64,000 nt of DNA from Paenibacillus sp. FSL H7-0737 (lineage in GTDB: Bacteria; Bacillota; Bacilli; Paenibacillales; Paenibacillaceae): assembly GCF_000758545.1 (NCBI RefSeq), contig NZ_CP009279.1, forward strand, positions 1,550,001 to 1,614,000, written 5' to 3'. The notes beneath the pieces were generated by a model that saw only the letters and a program-made list of their open reading frames with translations, did not search any database and was not told the DNA's origin. Made by a program: the position numbers and the translations under genes. Below are positions 25,332 through 33,320 of the stretch, in pieces; position 1 is the first letter of the stretch, and every line of letters begins with the position of its first letter.

Positions 25332-25952
25332 ATGCCACCTTATTTTTCAGTACATTATTCTTTTCCGTGCTCAACGTACAATGAAAGTTTTGTCAGTGAG
25401 ATTTACAACATAATATTTAGCCGATTTCCATTTAAGTCGGGTTATTGGATGTCAGAGAAAAACACGCTAGAAGAGATAATAAAATGGAATACATCCAAAC
25501 TTGCTAAGAAATTCAAGCTGGGATTTGACCAGCATGTAAAGCATGACTATAAACAAATTCTTCTTGAGTCGGATTTGTTCAGACATCTTCGTTTATATTG
25601 GATGTACGAATCAAACGAGATTGTTTTGCATTTGATTCTTCCTGAAGATGACATCTTCGTAAATGATAAATATTTGAAGTACGACAGTACGAAGTTAGTG
25701 CCTCTTCTTAATATTTCCGAAAAGATATGGGACTCTTTTGAAGTAAACACAATTCAGACATATCATGAATTAGGGGCACCGACAAGTTATAAGGAACTCC
25801 TAGACGGTGAGCAACCATCGTCAGAACCATTCAGCATTGTTTCAACTGAGGCGTTAAGTCGAATCAAGAATGTGCTGAATGACAAATTATTAGTTAAGGA
25901 ATTGAATCGTGGTTTTCTAATAATTCAGAAGGAAATTGGCGTTCAATTTTAA
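25332..25952 (+). CDS. Hypothetical protein, possibly an orphan immunity protein
   Basis: A 206-residue soluble protein, rich in aromatic and charged residues, with no signal peptide or membrane segment. I do not recognise its family. TAGGAG precedes the ATG. The next gene begins 16 bases after its stop, so the two are probably co-transcribed. Size, acidic character and grouping with the next two unlike proteins are typical of immunity genes of polymorphic toxin systems, but no toxin gene is present, so this is only a suggestion. Confidence 0.55.
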   Translation: MPPYFSVHYSFPCSTYNESFVSEIYNIIFSRFPFKSGYWMSEKNTLEEIIKWNTSKLAKKFKLGFDQHVKHDYKQILLESDLFRHLRLYWMYESNEIVLHLILPEDDIFVNDKYLKYDSTKLVPLLNISEKIWDSFEVNTIQTYHELGAPTSYKELLDGEQPSSEPFSIVSTEALSRIKNVLNDKLLVKELNRGFLIIQKEIGVQF

Positions 25953-25967
25953 TTGAGGTGGGTTTGA

Positions 25968-26441
25968 ATGAACAACGAGGAAAGGCTAGTTGCTGAAGAG
26001 ACAATCCACCACTTATTTGTGGGTTCGAGTGTTGATGGGATACAATTTGGATTATCTCCCGCGACAACAAAAATTTACTTTACTCATTATGACAGGAATA
26101 GCGATGAAGATTTTGTTTATTTGAATATTGAATCTAAATGGTCAATTTACCCAAACACTACTGGTTCATTTCCGGATTCAGAACTCGAAATGATAGATAT
26201 GACTGAAGAAGAGGAATACTGGAATTTATACAAAATAAGACGTCAGAAAGTAACTCAAATAAGAATTGGTGAAATGTCTCCACATCTATACATCACATTG
26301 GAATCCGGTTTGATTCTTTTTATTAACGGGTTTCATGAAAAGTATGAGTGTTGGCAATCAGGAGTTCTTTTTGATAATTTATGGTTAGTAGTTGCATGCC
26401 CCGGAAACGGAATAGCCACTTGGACTCCAACGAAAAAATAG
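25968..26441 (+). CDS. Hypothetical protein, immunity-protein-like
   Basis: A 157-residue acidic protein of predicted mixed alpha/beta structure. The C-terminal run YITLESGLILFINGFHEKYE, then CWQSGVLF and LVVACPGNGIATWTP, resembles small bacterial proteins found in immunity-gene arrays. The ribosome site GAGGTGGG is 8 bases before the ATG. It probably forms an operon with the preceding gene and is followed by a terminator at 26557. Function not established. Confidence 0.6.
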   Translation: MNNEERLVAEETIHHLFVGSSVDGIQFGLSPATTKIYFTHYDRNSDEDFVYLNIESKWSIYPNTTGSFPDSELEMIDMTEEEEYWNLYKIRRQKVTQIRIGEMSPHLYITLESGLILFINGFHEKYECWQSGVLFDNLWLVVACPGNGIATWTPTKK

Positions 26442-26556
26442 ATAACTAAGGTGAATACTCCTGCATCTATTTTGATGTTGTCAATAATGCTTAGTCCACA
26501 CATGTGGAGTGCTGTTCACTATTAGTGAGAAAAGAATAAATACAATATGTATCGAT

Positions 26557-26590
26557 GTAGACCCTTCCTACTTTGGGAGGGTTTTTCTTT
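26557..26590 (+). terminator. Terminator after the two-gene immunity-like unit
   Basis: ACCCTTCC-TACTTTG-GGAGGGT followed by TTTTTCTTTT. Confidence 0.75.
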
Positions 26591-26644
26591 TGGAGATGGA
26601 ATATTAAACCTAATGGGCCAAGCTATTTGAATGGGGTGGGGACA

Positions 26645-27634
26645 TTGGGACAAAGAGCGAATTTAATTATTGTTAGAAATAAATCTTATGAGTTGTATTA
26701 CAGTCATTGGTGTGCGAACACTTTGCCAAAAGATTTATTTTGGGGAGAACAATATGCCATTAATTTTATCGAGATGCAGACAAAGCTTGATGAATCAGGT
26801 TGGTTGGATGATGTTTGGGCAGAAGGTGGGGCAATTCTTGATTTAGATAAAAAGAAATTATTATTCTATGGTGGTGAGGATATACTTTACGACATTCCAC
26901 TAAGGAATCTCTATTTGAAACTTATGGGGAATATTTGGTATGGATGGGAAATCCAATGGGCTTATGAAGGTATAATAGATTTAGCAACATATGTTGGTTA
27001 CCCTAAGGAAAAAGTATTAACAAGTTCTGAAGATGATATAAATGATTTAAGTTTAGCACCTCCGGAAGAGAAGAACTGGGTTGATACGGTGGCAAGTGTA
27101 AGGTTCTCTCAAAACGAATTACTTCTATTTCCGTTATGTGGGGGAATAGACGTTTATTTATCATACGGACCTGATTTGATTAACAAAATAGATAAATCCT
27201 ATGGTTACAAAAGTATTTTCTTAGATGAATGGTCTAAGGATTTCCCTATGGGGGGCTTCCATATTGATATATTGTCGAGAAGATTAGAGTTTTGGCATGC
27301 TAATGATATTCCAAACATATCTCAAGAACTTCAAGCAAAATGGTTTGATTGGGAAGTTATTGATAATTATAGCAATTACGAAACACAGTATAAAAGCACT
27401 AATGGACTGCTACAGTTCCAAGACATTAATCAGCATCAATTATTGGAGAAACTAAAGGTTTTACTATTGAATGAATCATCAAATCCATTGGATACGTTAG
27501 CGTACATTGTTAAAAAAGAAGCAGATGCGGGAAGAAAGGTAGAAATAAGTCCGTACGCATTAAGATATGATAAATATGAATTGCCTAGAAATGTAAGAGA
27601 AGAAATACTAGACTTTGCAATAGATAATTTATAG
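26645..27634 (+). CDS. Hypothetical protein of the MGxRANLII-type family
   Basis: A 329-residue soluble protein. The frame is open from 26573, but that segment lies inside a terminator; I start at the TTG at 26645 because it follows GGGGTGGGG and gives the opening MGQRANLIIV. Conserved-looking blocks are YELYYSHWCANTLPKDLFWG, DESGWLDDVWAEGGAILDLD and LLFYGGEDILYDIPLRNLYL. The dense Trp/Gly/Asp blocks suggest a folded domain of a widespread but uncharacterised family. It is grouped with immunity-like genes. No catalytic motif is evident. The start codon choice is moderately sure. Confidence 0.6.
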   Translation: MGQRANLIIVRNKSYELYYSHWCANTLPKDLFWGEQYAINFIEMQTKLDESGWLDDVWAEGGAILDLDKKKLLFYGGEDILYDIPLRNLYLKLMGNIWYGWEIQWAYEGIIDLATYVGYPKEKVLTSSEDDINDLSLAPPEEKNWVDTVASVRFSQNELLLFPLCGGIDVYLSYGPDLINKIDKSYGYKSIFLDEWSKDFPMGGFHIDILSRRLEFWHANDIPNISQELQAKWFDWEVIDNYSNYETQYKSTNGLLQFQDINQHQLLEKLKVLLLNESSNPLDTLAYIVKKEADAGRKVEISPYALRYDKYELPRNVREEILDFAIDNL

Positions 27635-27690
27635 TTATAATCCCTTTAACTGTCTCTGAGACTTGCTCTGAGGCTTTTTTTTATGGAGGC

Positions 27691-27927
27691 AGTGGGTGTC
27701 GATTAAATCCGAATTTCGACCACTTAAGAGGATTTCAGTCTTTAAAGGCAAGAAATAGCACAGGAGAAAGTATCGTTCGATTGAAGAAGGTACTCAAGCA
27801 GTTTATGAAGTTGGATGAACTGACTTCTGAAATGGTGCATAGATTTATTGATATGATTGAAGTTCAAACGGATGGCTCGATAAACATTAATTACAAGTTA
27901 ACCGCCACCGCTCTTCTTACGGCTTAA
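27691..27927 (+). pseudogene. C-terminal remnant of a large serine recombinase
   Basis: The frame from about 27751 reads NSTGESIVRLKKVLKQFMKL, DELTSEMVHRFIDMIEVQTD and GSINIXYKLTA (X = Asn) before a TAA at 27925-27927. The LTxEMxxRxIDxIEV pattern followed by a short beta strand is the C-terminal end of large serine recombinases (resolvase/DUF4368 class). The resolvase domain with the catalytic Ser and the recombinase domain are gone. The open frame continues back to about 27691 without clear homology. Confidence 0.6.
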
Positions 27928-28422
27928 AATACAGTGACTGACACTCAAGTCATATGGAGTATGGAAACAATGCTGATTCATAATATGAGAACAAAATTCG
28001 TCACCAAGGCTTAAATTCTTATAATCTGATCTGTGCTTATTTGCTTGTGTTAAGTTATTAGTGGAGATTCCAAAATCGATTTCTCAAGTCGGGATTTTTA
28101 ATATAAACCCCGTTACTATGAGTAGTGGTATTATAAAGGTGAAAAAACGAAATGACTGGTTATCTAAAGCGGCAGTTCCTTAGTTGTGTAGAAAAAATAT
28201 TTTAAGGATTGATTGTGTTCTTCAGCGATAATAATACAGAGAATTATTTAAATGCAGCATTATCACAGTGGATTTTTTAAATAGAATTAAATTTTCGTGG
28301 ATTGATTATTCTGCATATTGAATTCGTTGAGTGGTTACTGATTCCAATCGCCGTCTCGTTTATCATTCTCAATGAATCTGGTGGAGCGATTATTTCTTAA
28401 ATGAGATGTAGTACGATCAAAA
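27928..28422. other. AT-rich non-coding stretch, probably decayed
   Basis: Stops are frequent in all frames and I recognise no protein or RNA family here. It separates the recombinase remnant from the third sigK copy. Confidence 0.4.
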
Positions 28423-28911
28423 TGACATCGTATCGTGTCCACAACGTCAAGAAATTCGATAACACCGGAGAGGGAGAGGACATGGAGAGGACATGGAGGA
28501 TTTAATCTCCATCGGCACAATCAGCCTGATTAAAGCCATCGAGAGCTATCGCCCGAACAAAGGGACAAAGCTGGCCGCTTTGGCTTCTCGTTGTATTGAA
28601 AATGAAATTCTGATGCACCTAAGATCTTTGAAGAAGACTCGTAAAGATGTGTCACTACACGATCCGATTGGGACAGGCAAGGAAGGTAATGAAATTACAC
28701 TTATCGATATCCTCGGCTCCGAAGTGGATGATGTCATTAAAGAAGTAGATCTTAAGATCGAGAAGAGTAAGATTTATCGCAATCTCGATATTTTGGATGA
28801 CCGGGAGAAGGAAGTCGTTGTGGGACGTTTTGGAATTGATACAGGTGTTAACATTAATGTATTAAAAGGCGACTTGTCTGCGGATAAGTTGTTTTTTTTT
28901 TTTTTTTTTTT
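28423..28911 (+). pseudogene. Third, more decayed 5'- and 3'-truncated sigK copy with terminator
   Basis: After GACATCGTATCGTGTCCACAA the sequence matches sigK from KKFDNTGE. A short tandem duplication (GAGAGGACATG, about 28478-28498) breaks the frame, after which [15 protein letters not shown] to GRFGIDTG is readable. Several amino-acid changes (for example T to A, F to L, D to G, A to V) are present, unlike the second copy. The helix-turn-helix region 4.2 is deleted: the frame passes from DTG straight into a version of the sigK terminator hairpin, GGCGACTTGTCTGCGGATAAG, followed by 20 T residues. Confidence 0.75.
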
Positions 28912-29030
28912 AGGAAAGGTGATTAGATAACAAAGTATCCCGGATCCTGGAATATTAAAAAACGGGATACCTCATTAGCTGTAATAATATCGGACAGTCT
29001 CTTTCCTAGAATGCTCCCTTCAAATAATGT

Positions 29031-29234
29031 TCAGTCCGTTGTTTCTGTATTTTTTTGTTTATCAGGAGAAATGCCGGGAGCTGTGATCTCTGGTTCGTCG
29101 CCCTGCAAAGCACCCACGATTTCTTCCAGCTTACCTGTTGCTCCCATATCGCCAGCCAGGCTTGAATCGGGTTCGGTTATAGGATCAACACCCGGGCCGC
29201 GCCCATCAAGCGGAGCTTTCTTGTCGCCCTTCAT
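29031..29234 (-). CDS. Small hydrophilic acidic protein, function unknown
   Basis: A 67-residue Gly/Asp/Glu/Pro-rich protein of low complexity, probably disordered, with no membrane segment. I start at the ATG at 29234, which has AAAGGAGACGATCA just upstream. The plus-strand frame over the same bases has no ribosome site. Family not recognised. It is divergent from the next gene, with a short shared promoter region. Confidence 0.5.
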   Translation of the reverse strand: MKGDKKAPLDGRGPGVDPITEPDSSLAGDMGATGKLEEIVGALQGDEPEITAPGISPDKQKNTETTD

Positions 29235-29343
29235 TTGATCGTCTCCTTTTTGTGTAGTCTTTGTATTTCTTTCCAATCCAAATCAAGAAAATATGATATA
29301 ATGACGTCGTTATTGTAAGTTGCATTTTTAATATGAAAATAGG

Positions 29344-29991
29344 ATGGACAATATGAGGGGATATATTCATAACGTCGATAAAAAACGATTGCTTATTATG
29401 ATTATCGGCAATGTATTTCTGGGCATGGGAATTAGTATTTTCAAGCTGTCCGGTATGGGGAATGATCCCTTCAGCGGTATGGCAATGGCACTTGCAGAGA
29501 GCGTCGGTATAACATATGCGAATTTTTTGATCTTATTGAACCTGGTATTGTTTGTAATCGAATTCATAACAGGACGAAAGTTTATTGGAGTCGGGACTTT
29601 CGTAAACGCAATTCTTTTAGGATATATTGCTACTTTCTTTCATAATAATTGGCTATCTCTGTTCGGCGAACCTCATTTGTTATGGCAGCAAGTGGTTATC
29701 GTAGCAATTGGAGTGGTGGTATGCAGTTTTGGGGTATCCCTGTATCAGACATCGAAGGTGGGAGTAGCTCCCTACGACAGCTTGTCCCTGATTATGAGAG
29801 AGAACTTCCCTAAAATATCTTATTTTTGGCACCGGATGTTTACGGATGCTCTTTGTGCTCTGATTTGTTTCCTGGCAGGAGGCATTGTAGGCTTAGGAAC
29901 TTTGGTGTCAGCACTTGGTCTGGGACCCATCATTCATTTTTTTGATGTGAATTTTACGGAGAAGCTTCTGGCAAAAAGGCGTACCAATTAA
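29344..29991 (+). CDS. YczE/YyaS/YitT-family membrane protein
   Basis: A 215-residue inner-membrane protein with about five predicted helices. The signature LSGMGNDPFSGMAMALAE near residue 36 and SKVGVAPYDSLSLIM near residue 137 are the internal repeats of the YczE family. Bacillus YczE affects lipopeptide production; transport function is suspected but unproven. It is convergent with a MerR-type regulator, from which it is separated by a bidirectional terminator. Confidence 0.85.
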   Translation: MDNMRGYIHNVDKKRLLIMIIGNVFLGMGISIFKLSGMGNDPFSGMAMALAESVGITYANFLILLNLVLFVIEFITGRKFIGVGTFVNAILLGYIATFFHNNWLSLFGEPHLLWQQVVIVAIGVVVCSFGVSLYQTSKVGVAPYDSLSLIMRENFPKISYFWHRMFTDALCALICFLAGGIVGLGTLVSALGLGPIIHFFDVNFTEKLLAKRRTN

Positions 29992-30007
29992 AAAAAATGA
30001 ATTGAAG

Positions 30008-30040
30008 AAAGGCGGGGCAGATCAATCTGCCCCGCCTTTA
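30008..30040. terminator. Bidirectional terminator
   Basis: AAAGGCGGGGCAGA / TCTGCCCCGCCTTT with a very short loop, between convergent genes. Confidence 0.9.
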
Positions 30041-30061
30041 CTGTAATTTGAAGGTCCATTC

Positions 30062-30481
30062 CTAATGAGCGGATGAACTTTTTATTTTATTATTTTTATG
30101 GATATCTTCCGTACCACTATCCAAGGCAGTCTTGTAGTAGAAGCATTTGTGTTCTATGACTTCCATCGTTTTTTTCAATTCTTCCATCTGCGCTTCTACG
30201 GAAGCTTTCCGCTCCAGAAACATGTCATATCTTTGCTGTAAGGTGGAATCCCCCTCAGAGCACCACTCAATGAAATGTTTTATTTCTTTAATTGGCATCC
30301 CGGATGACTTCAGGCATTCAATTACCTTTAAAGCGTCCATATCGGATTGTTTGAATATACGTTTACCGCCGGAGGTTCTTTCTATAGAAGGGAAAAGACC
30401 TTCCTTGTCATAGTAACGCAGGGTATGTGGTGTCATGTTAAAGGACTCTGCAACTTCACTTATGGAGTATGTCTTCATCAT
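30062..30481 (-). CDS. MerR-family regulator, AdhR/NmlR-like
   Basis: A 139-residue regulator. Residues 4-70 form the winged helix (TYSISEVAESFNMTPHTLRY then YDKEGLF). A long dimerisation helix follows, without the C-terminal metal-binding loop of true mercury sensors. Cys56 in VIECLKSSGMP is at the position of the aldehyde-reactive Cys of Bacillus AdhR. It is divergent from a zinc alcohol dehydrogenase, and a 19-base-spacer promoter with a dyad lies between them. I infer an electrophile or aldehyde sensor that activates the dehydrogenase gene. Confidence 0.85.
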   Translation of the reverse strand: MMKTYSISEVAESFNMTPHTLRYYDKEGLFPSIERTSGGKRIFKQSDMDALKVIECLKSSGMPIKEIKHFIEWCSEGDSTLQQRYDMFLERKASVEAQMEELKKTMEVIEHKCFYYKTALDSGTEDIHKNNKIKSSSAH

Positions 30482-30510
30482 CTATCTCCAATCTCAAATA
30501 TATTTTGTGC

Positions 30511-30541
30511 TTGACTTAGAGTTAACTTTAAGTAATAACAT
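30511..30541 (+). promoter_or_regulatory. MerR-type promoter with operator dyad
   Basis: -35 TTGACT (30511-30516), a 19-base spacer, and -10 TAACAT (30536-30541). The spacer is spanned by the near-perfect palindrome CTTAGAGTTAACTTTAAG (30515-30532). The over-long spacer is the hallmark of MerR-activated promoters. It drives the alcohol dehydrogenase. Confidence 0.75.
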
Positions 30542-30598
30542 ATGTTTTGTAAAGCTGACGTTTTAGATTTTATTATTAACCAGAAGAGAGGTTTCACT

Positions 30599-31651
30599 AT
30601 GATAAAAGTTAATGCACGCGCTACATTCAGTCAGGAAGGTCCATTTAAGCTAACCACAATCGAACGCCGAGAACTGCAGCCGCACGATGTTCTTATTGAG
30701 ATTAAATACGCTGGTATTTGCCACTCGGACATTCATACTGCCCGCGGGGAGTGGGGACCGGTCAACTATCCACTCGTTCCGGGACATGAGATCGCCGGAA
30801 TTGTCAGCCAGATTGGTTCTGAAGTCACAAAGTACTCAGTGGGCGACCGGGTAGGGGTGGGTTGTATGGTTGACTCCTGTGGAGAGTGCAGTAATTGCCA
30901 TAAAGGTGAGGAGCAGTATTGCCTGAGTGGAAATACGGGCACCTATGGAGCTATCGACCGGTACGGGCAGTATACGCAAGGCGGCTACTCCACTCATATC
31001 GTCGTAACCGAGGATTTTGTGGTTCGGATCCCTGACAGTATTCCGCTTGATGCTGCTGCACCGCTTCTGTGTGCAGGAATCACCACCTATTCACCTCTGC
31101 GTCATTGGGGAGCAGCTCCCGGTAAAAAAGTAGCTGTAGTGGGTCTTGGTGGGCTTGGACATATGGCTGTGAAGATCGCTCATGCCATGGGGGCTGAGGT
31201 TACTGTTTTATCACAGTCCCTGAAGAAGAAGGAAGACGGATTGCAATTAGGGGCGGATCATTATTATGCCACTAGCGATCCGGAGACATTTAAACAGCTT
31301 GCCGGTTCGTTCGATCTAATCGTAAATACTGTAAGCGCGCAGATTAATATCGATGCCTATCTTTCGCTCCTGGCGCTGGATGGTACATTAGTCAATGTCG
31401 GTGCGCCTGCTGATCCTTTGGCAGTAAACGTGTTCTCACTGATCGGCCACCGCCGCTCGTTTGCCGGATCGATGATTGGCGGAATTCGTGAAACGCAGGA
31501 AATGCTTGATTTCTGTGCTGAACATAATATTGCATCTGAAATCGAGGTCATTTCTGCTGACCGGATTGATGAAGCCTGGGAGCGTGTGCTTGCTTCAGAT
31601 GTCCGTTACCGGTTCGTCATCGACATCAGCACGATGGGGAACAACGAATAA
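30599..31651 (+). CDS. Zinc-dependent alcohol dehydrogenase, AdhA-like
   Basis: A 350-residue medium-chain dehydrogenase. Catalytic zinc ligands are visible in AGICHSDIH (Cys) and GHEIAG (His, Glu). The structural zinc Cys cluster is [15 protein letters not shown], and the Rossmann motif is [13 protein letters not shown] use the ATG at 30599, behind AGAGAGG, over an earlier in-frame ATG at 30542 that overlaps the promoter. It reduces or oxidises aldehydes and alcohols with NAD(P)H, and the divergent AdhR-like regulator suggests a role in aldehyde detoxification. Confidence 0.93.
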   Translation: MIKVNARATFSQEGPFKLTTIERRELQPHDVLIEIKYAGICHSDIHTARGEWGPVNYPLVPGHEIAGIVSQIGSEVTKYSVGDRVGVGCMVDSCGECSNCHKGEEQYCLSGNTGTYGAIDRYGQYTQGGYSTHIVVTEDFVVRIPDSIPLDAAAPLLCAGITTYSPLRHWGAAPGKKVAVVGLGGLGHMAVKIAHAMGAEVTVLSQSLKKKEDGLQLGADHYYATSDPETFKQLAGSFDLIVNTVSAQINIDAYLSLLALDGTLVNVGAPADPLAVNVFSLIGHRRSFAGSMIGGIRETQEMLDFCAEHNIASEIEVISADRIDEAWERVLASDVRYRFVIDISTMGNNE

Positions 31652-31666
31652 GAGACGCCCTCTTTA

Positions 31667-31732
31667 TTGACATCACATCGTGCATCGGCTTGTTAAATGC
31701 CATTAAGAGCTATCGTCCCAATAAAGGAAGTA
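31667..31732 (+). pseudogene. Fourth, minimal sigK scrap
   Basis: TTGACATCACATCGTG at 31667-31682 is identical to the junction before the second sigK copy (21008-21023). It is followed by CATCGGCTTGTTAAATGCCA and further bases encoding IGLLNAIKSYRPNKGS, matching SigK residues around [16 protein letters not shown]. Nothing more of sigK follows. Confidence 0.6.
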
Positions 31733-31761
31733 GACGGTCATTCTTGTAGTCTAACAAACAT

Positions 31762-31803
31762 AAAGAACCCAAGCGATTGAATTTTAAATCGCTTGGGTTC
31801 TTT
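31762..31803. terminator. Terminator between the alcohol dehydrogenase and LacI regulator genes
   Basis: AAAGAACCCAAGCGATT / AATCGCTTGGGTTCTTT, a perfect 17-bp stem. Confidence 0.92.
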
Positions 31804-31849
31804 GCTTCATTTTCATAGGTTATTTTTTTATCTCAAAATTATGAATTCA

Positions 31850-32887
31850 TCAACTGATATTAGGTGTAGAGTCTCTTATGATGAGTTTGGTATAAATATG
31901 AGAAACCTGATAGGGTTGCTTCGGATCATTAATTCGGGAAAGTAGCATTTCGGCTGCTTTGACACCCATCTCATTACTATAAATATGAACCGTAGTAAGA
32001 TGGGGTTCTACAATGCTTGATTCAGGACCGTTATCAAAACCACAAATGACGATGTCGTTAGGAATGGAAAGCACATTTTTGAGTGACTTCATAAAGGTAA
32101 CCGCAATATAATCGTTAGCACACACGAAAGCAGAAGGGAGCTCATTTATTTGACTTAGTCTAGTATCTGCCCACTCTGGACTAGAGAAAAATAGTTGATC
32201 GTCATCGAGAATGCATTGTGTGAGATCAAGCTGAATCCCGGATTCTATTAGTGCACGATTAAAGCCCACCCATCTTTCATTAAAACTCCTACAGTGATTA
32301 TAGTCCCCGATGAACCCCAGTGATTTGTAACCGCCCTCAATTAACTTTTTGGAAAGTTGGTATGTGCTGTGTTCGTTCTCCATGAGAAGTACATCTGCTT
32401 GGAATTCAGGGTAACAGACATCTCCAGAGCAGTCGATGAAAATAGTTGGAATACCTAGACTTGTAATCAGCTTACTATATTCCGAGTTGAACAACTCAAT
32501 ACAAATAATTCCGTCTACATTGGAGACATCAAAATTATTTGGAAGAGTCAGGGACTTTTGATCAATGTCTCTAATAATGTGCATGGATAAATTATATCCT
32601 TCTGCACTGATTCTTTTTTCCATGCCACTGATCAGTTTCGACCCAAAGTGGGAAGTGTTAGGTAAGTTTTCTGTTAATAAAGCGATGTTTCCAGAGTTTC
32701 TGGATTGAACACTCTCGGTGTCCATAAAAGCAAATTGTTTATATTTTAACTCTATTGCTTTCTTAATTACTTTGTTTCTGGTTTCATCAGGTATACCGTT
32801 CGTTCCATTTAGGGCTTTAGAAGCTGTATTTCTGGAGATTCCTAAAGCATCCGCGATATCTTGTATGGTTACTTTTTCTCTGGCCAT
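31850..32887 (-). CDS. LacI-family repressor of the fructan locus
   Basis: A 345-residue LacI/GalR protein. The helix-turn-helix and hinge are at residues 1-55 (TIQDIADALGISRNTASKAL, then NG). The sugar-sensing domain follows from about residue 65. It is divergent from the fructan uptake operon, with a palindrome AAATAGTGTACTATTT in the intergenic region that could be its operator. I infer it represses the operon in the absence of a fructose-containing inducer; the inducer itself is not readable. Confidence 0.9.
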   Translation of the reverse strand: MAREKVTIQDIADALGISRNTASKALNGTNGIPDETRNKVIKKAIELKYKQFAFMDTESVQSRNSGNIALLTENLPNTSHFGSKLISGMEKRISAEGYNLSMHIIRDIDQKSLTLPNNFDVSNVDGIICIELFNSEYSKLITSLGIPTIFIDCSGDVCYPEFQADVLLMENEHSTYQLSKKLIEGGYKSLGFIGDYNHCRSFNERWVGFNRALIESGIQLDLTQCILDDDQLFFSSPEWADTRLSQINELPSAFVCANDYIAVTFMKSLKNVLSIPNDIVICGFDNGPESSIVEPHLTTVHIYSNEMGVKAAEMLLSRINDPKQPYQVSHIYTKLIIRDSTPNIS

Positions 32888-32930
32888 CTATGTAATTCAC
32901 CTCTATATTCTTGTTCTTAATATTCGCCAC

Positions 32931-32946
32931 AAATAGTGTACTATTT
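32931..32946. promoter_or_regulatory. Candidate LacI-type operator
   Basis: AAATAGTGTACTATTT, symmetrical except for its two central bases, located 44 bases upstream of the lacI-type start, where it could also autoregulate. Confidence 0.5.
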
Positions 32947-33209
32947 GCCATTATTCCAACTCTCTTAAATGTATATTAGTTTGCTGAAAATAGCAACATG
33001 ATATTTACAAATGCACAATTTAGTTTACATTTTATCGTGACGTTGATGTGCAAAAAAAATAGCTTTGTTTTCATATTATTGAGAAAATGATGAGATTGAA
33101 GTATATATTCTTATTTAAATTGGCTGTATTTGTAATTATGTAAAATTGTATACGCCATTTATGAACATAATAATTTGTCATATGCACATAAATATTTTTA
33201 CAAAATGTA

Positions 33210-33238
33210 TTGACGAACGATTAAGTGTTTGGTAAATT
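33210..33238 (+). promoter_or_regulatory. Candidate SigA promoter of the fructan operon
   Basis: TTGACG at 33210-33215, a 17-base spacer, and TAAATT at 33233-33238, about 80 bases before the first gene. The rest of 32947-33209 is AT-rich with no gene. Confidence 0.5.
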
Positions 33239-33320
33239 GTAAAAGCAGCAGGACATAAGTGAGATTGAAAGCCCTTACTGCATCAAGATGTAAACATTGA
33301 TAAGAACGGAGGTAAAGGCA

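Noticed and set aside
26573..26644. Upstream extension of the MGQRANLII-type protein
   Set aside because: It would start inside a terminator hairpin with no ribosome site, and the added residues look non-native.
29011..29238. Plus-strand 75-residue frame
   Set aside because: The overlapping minus-strand frame has a strong ribosome site; this one has none.
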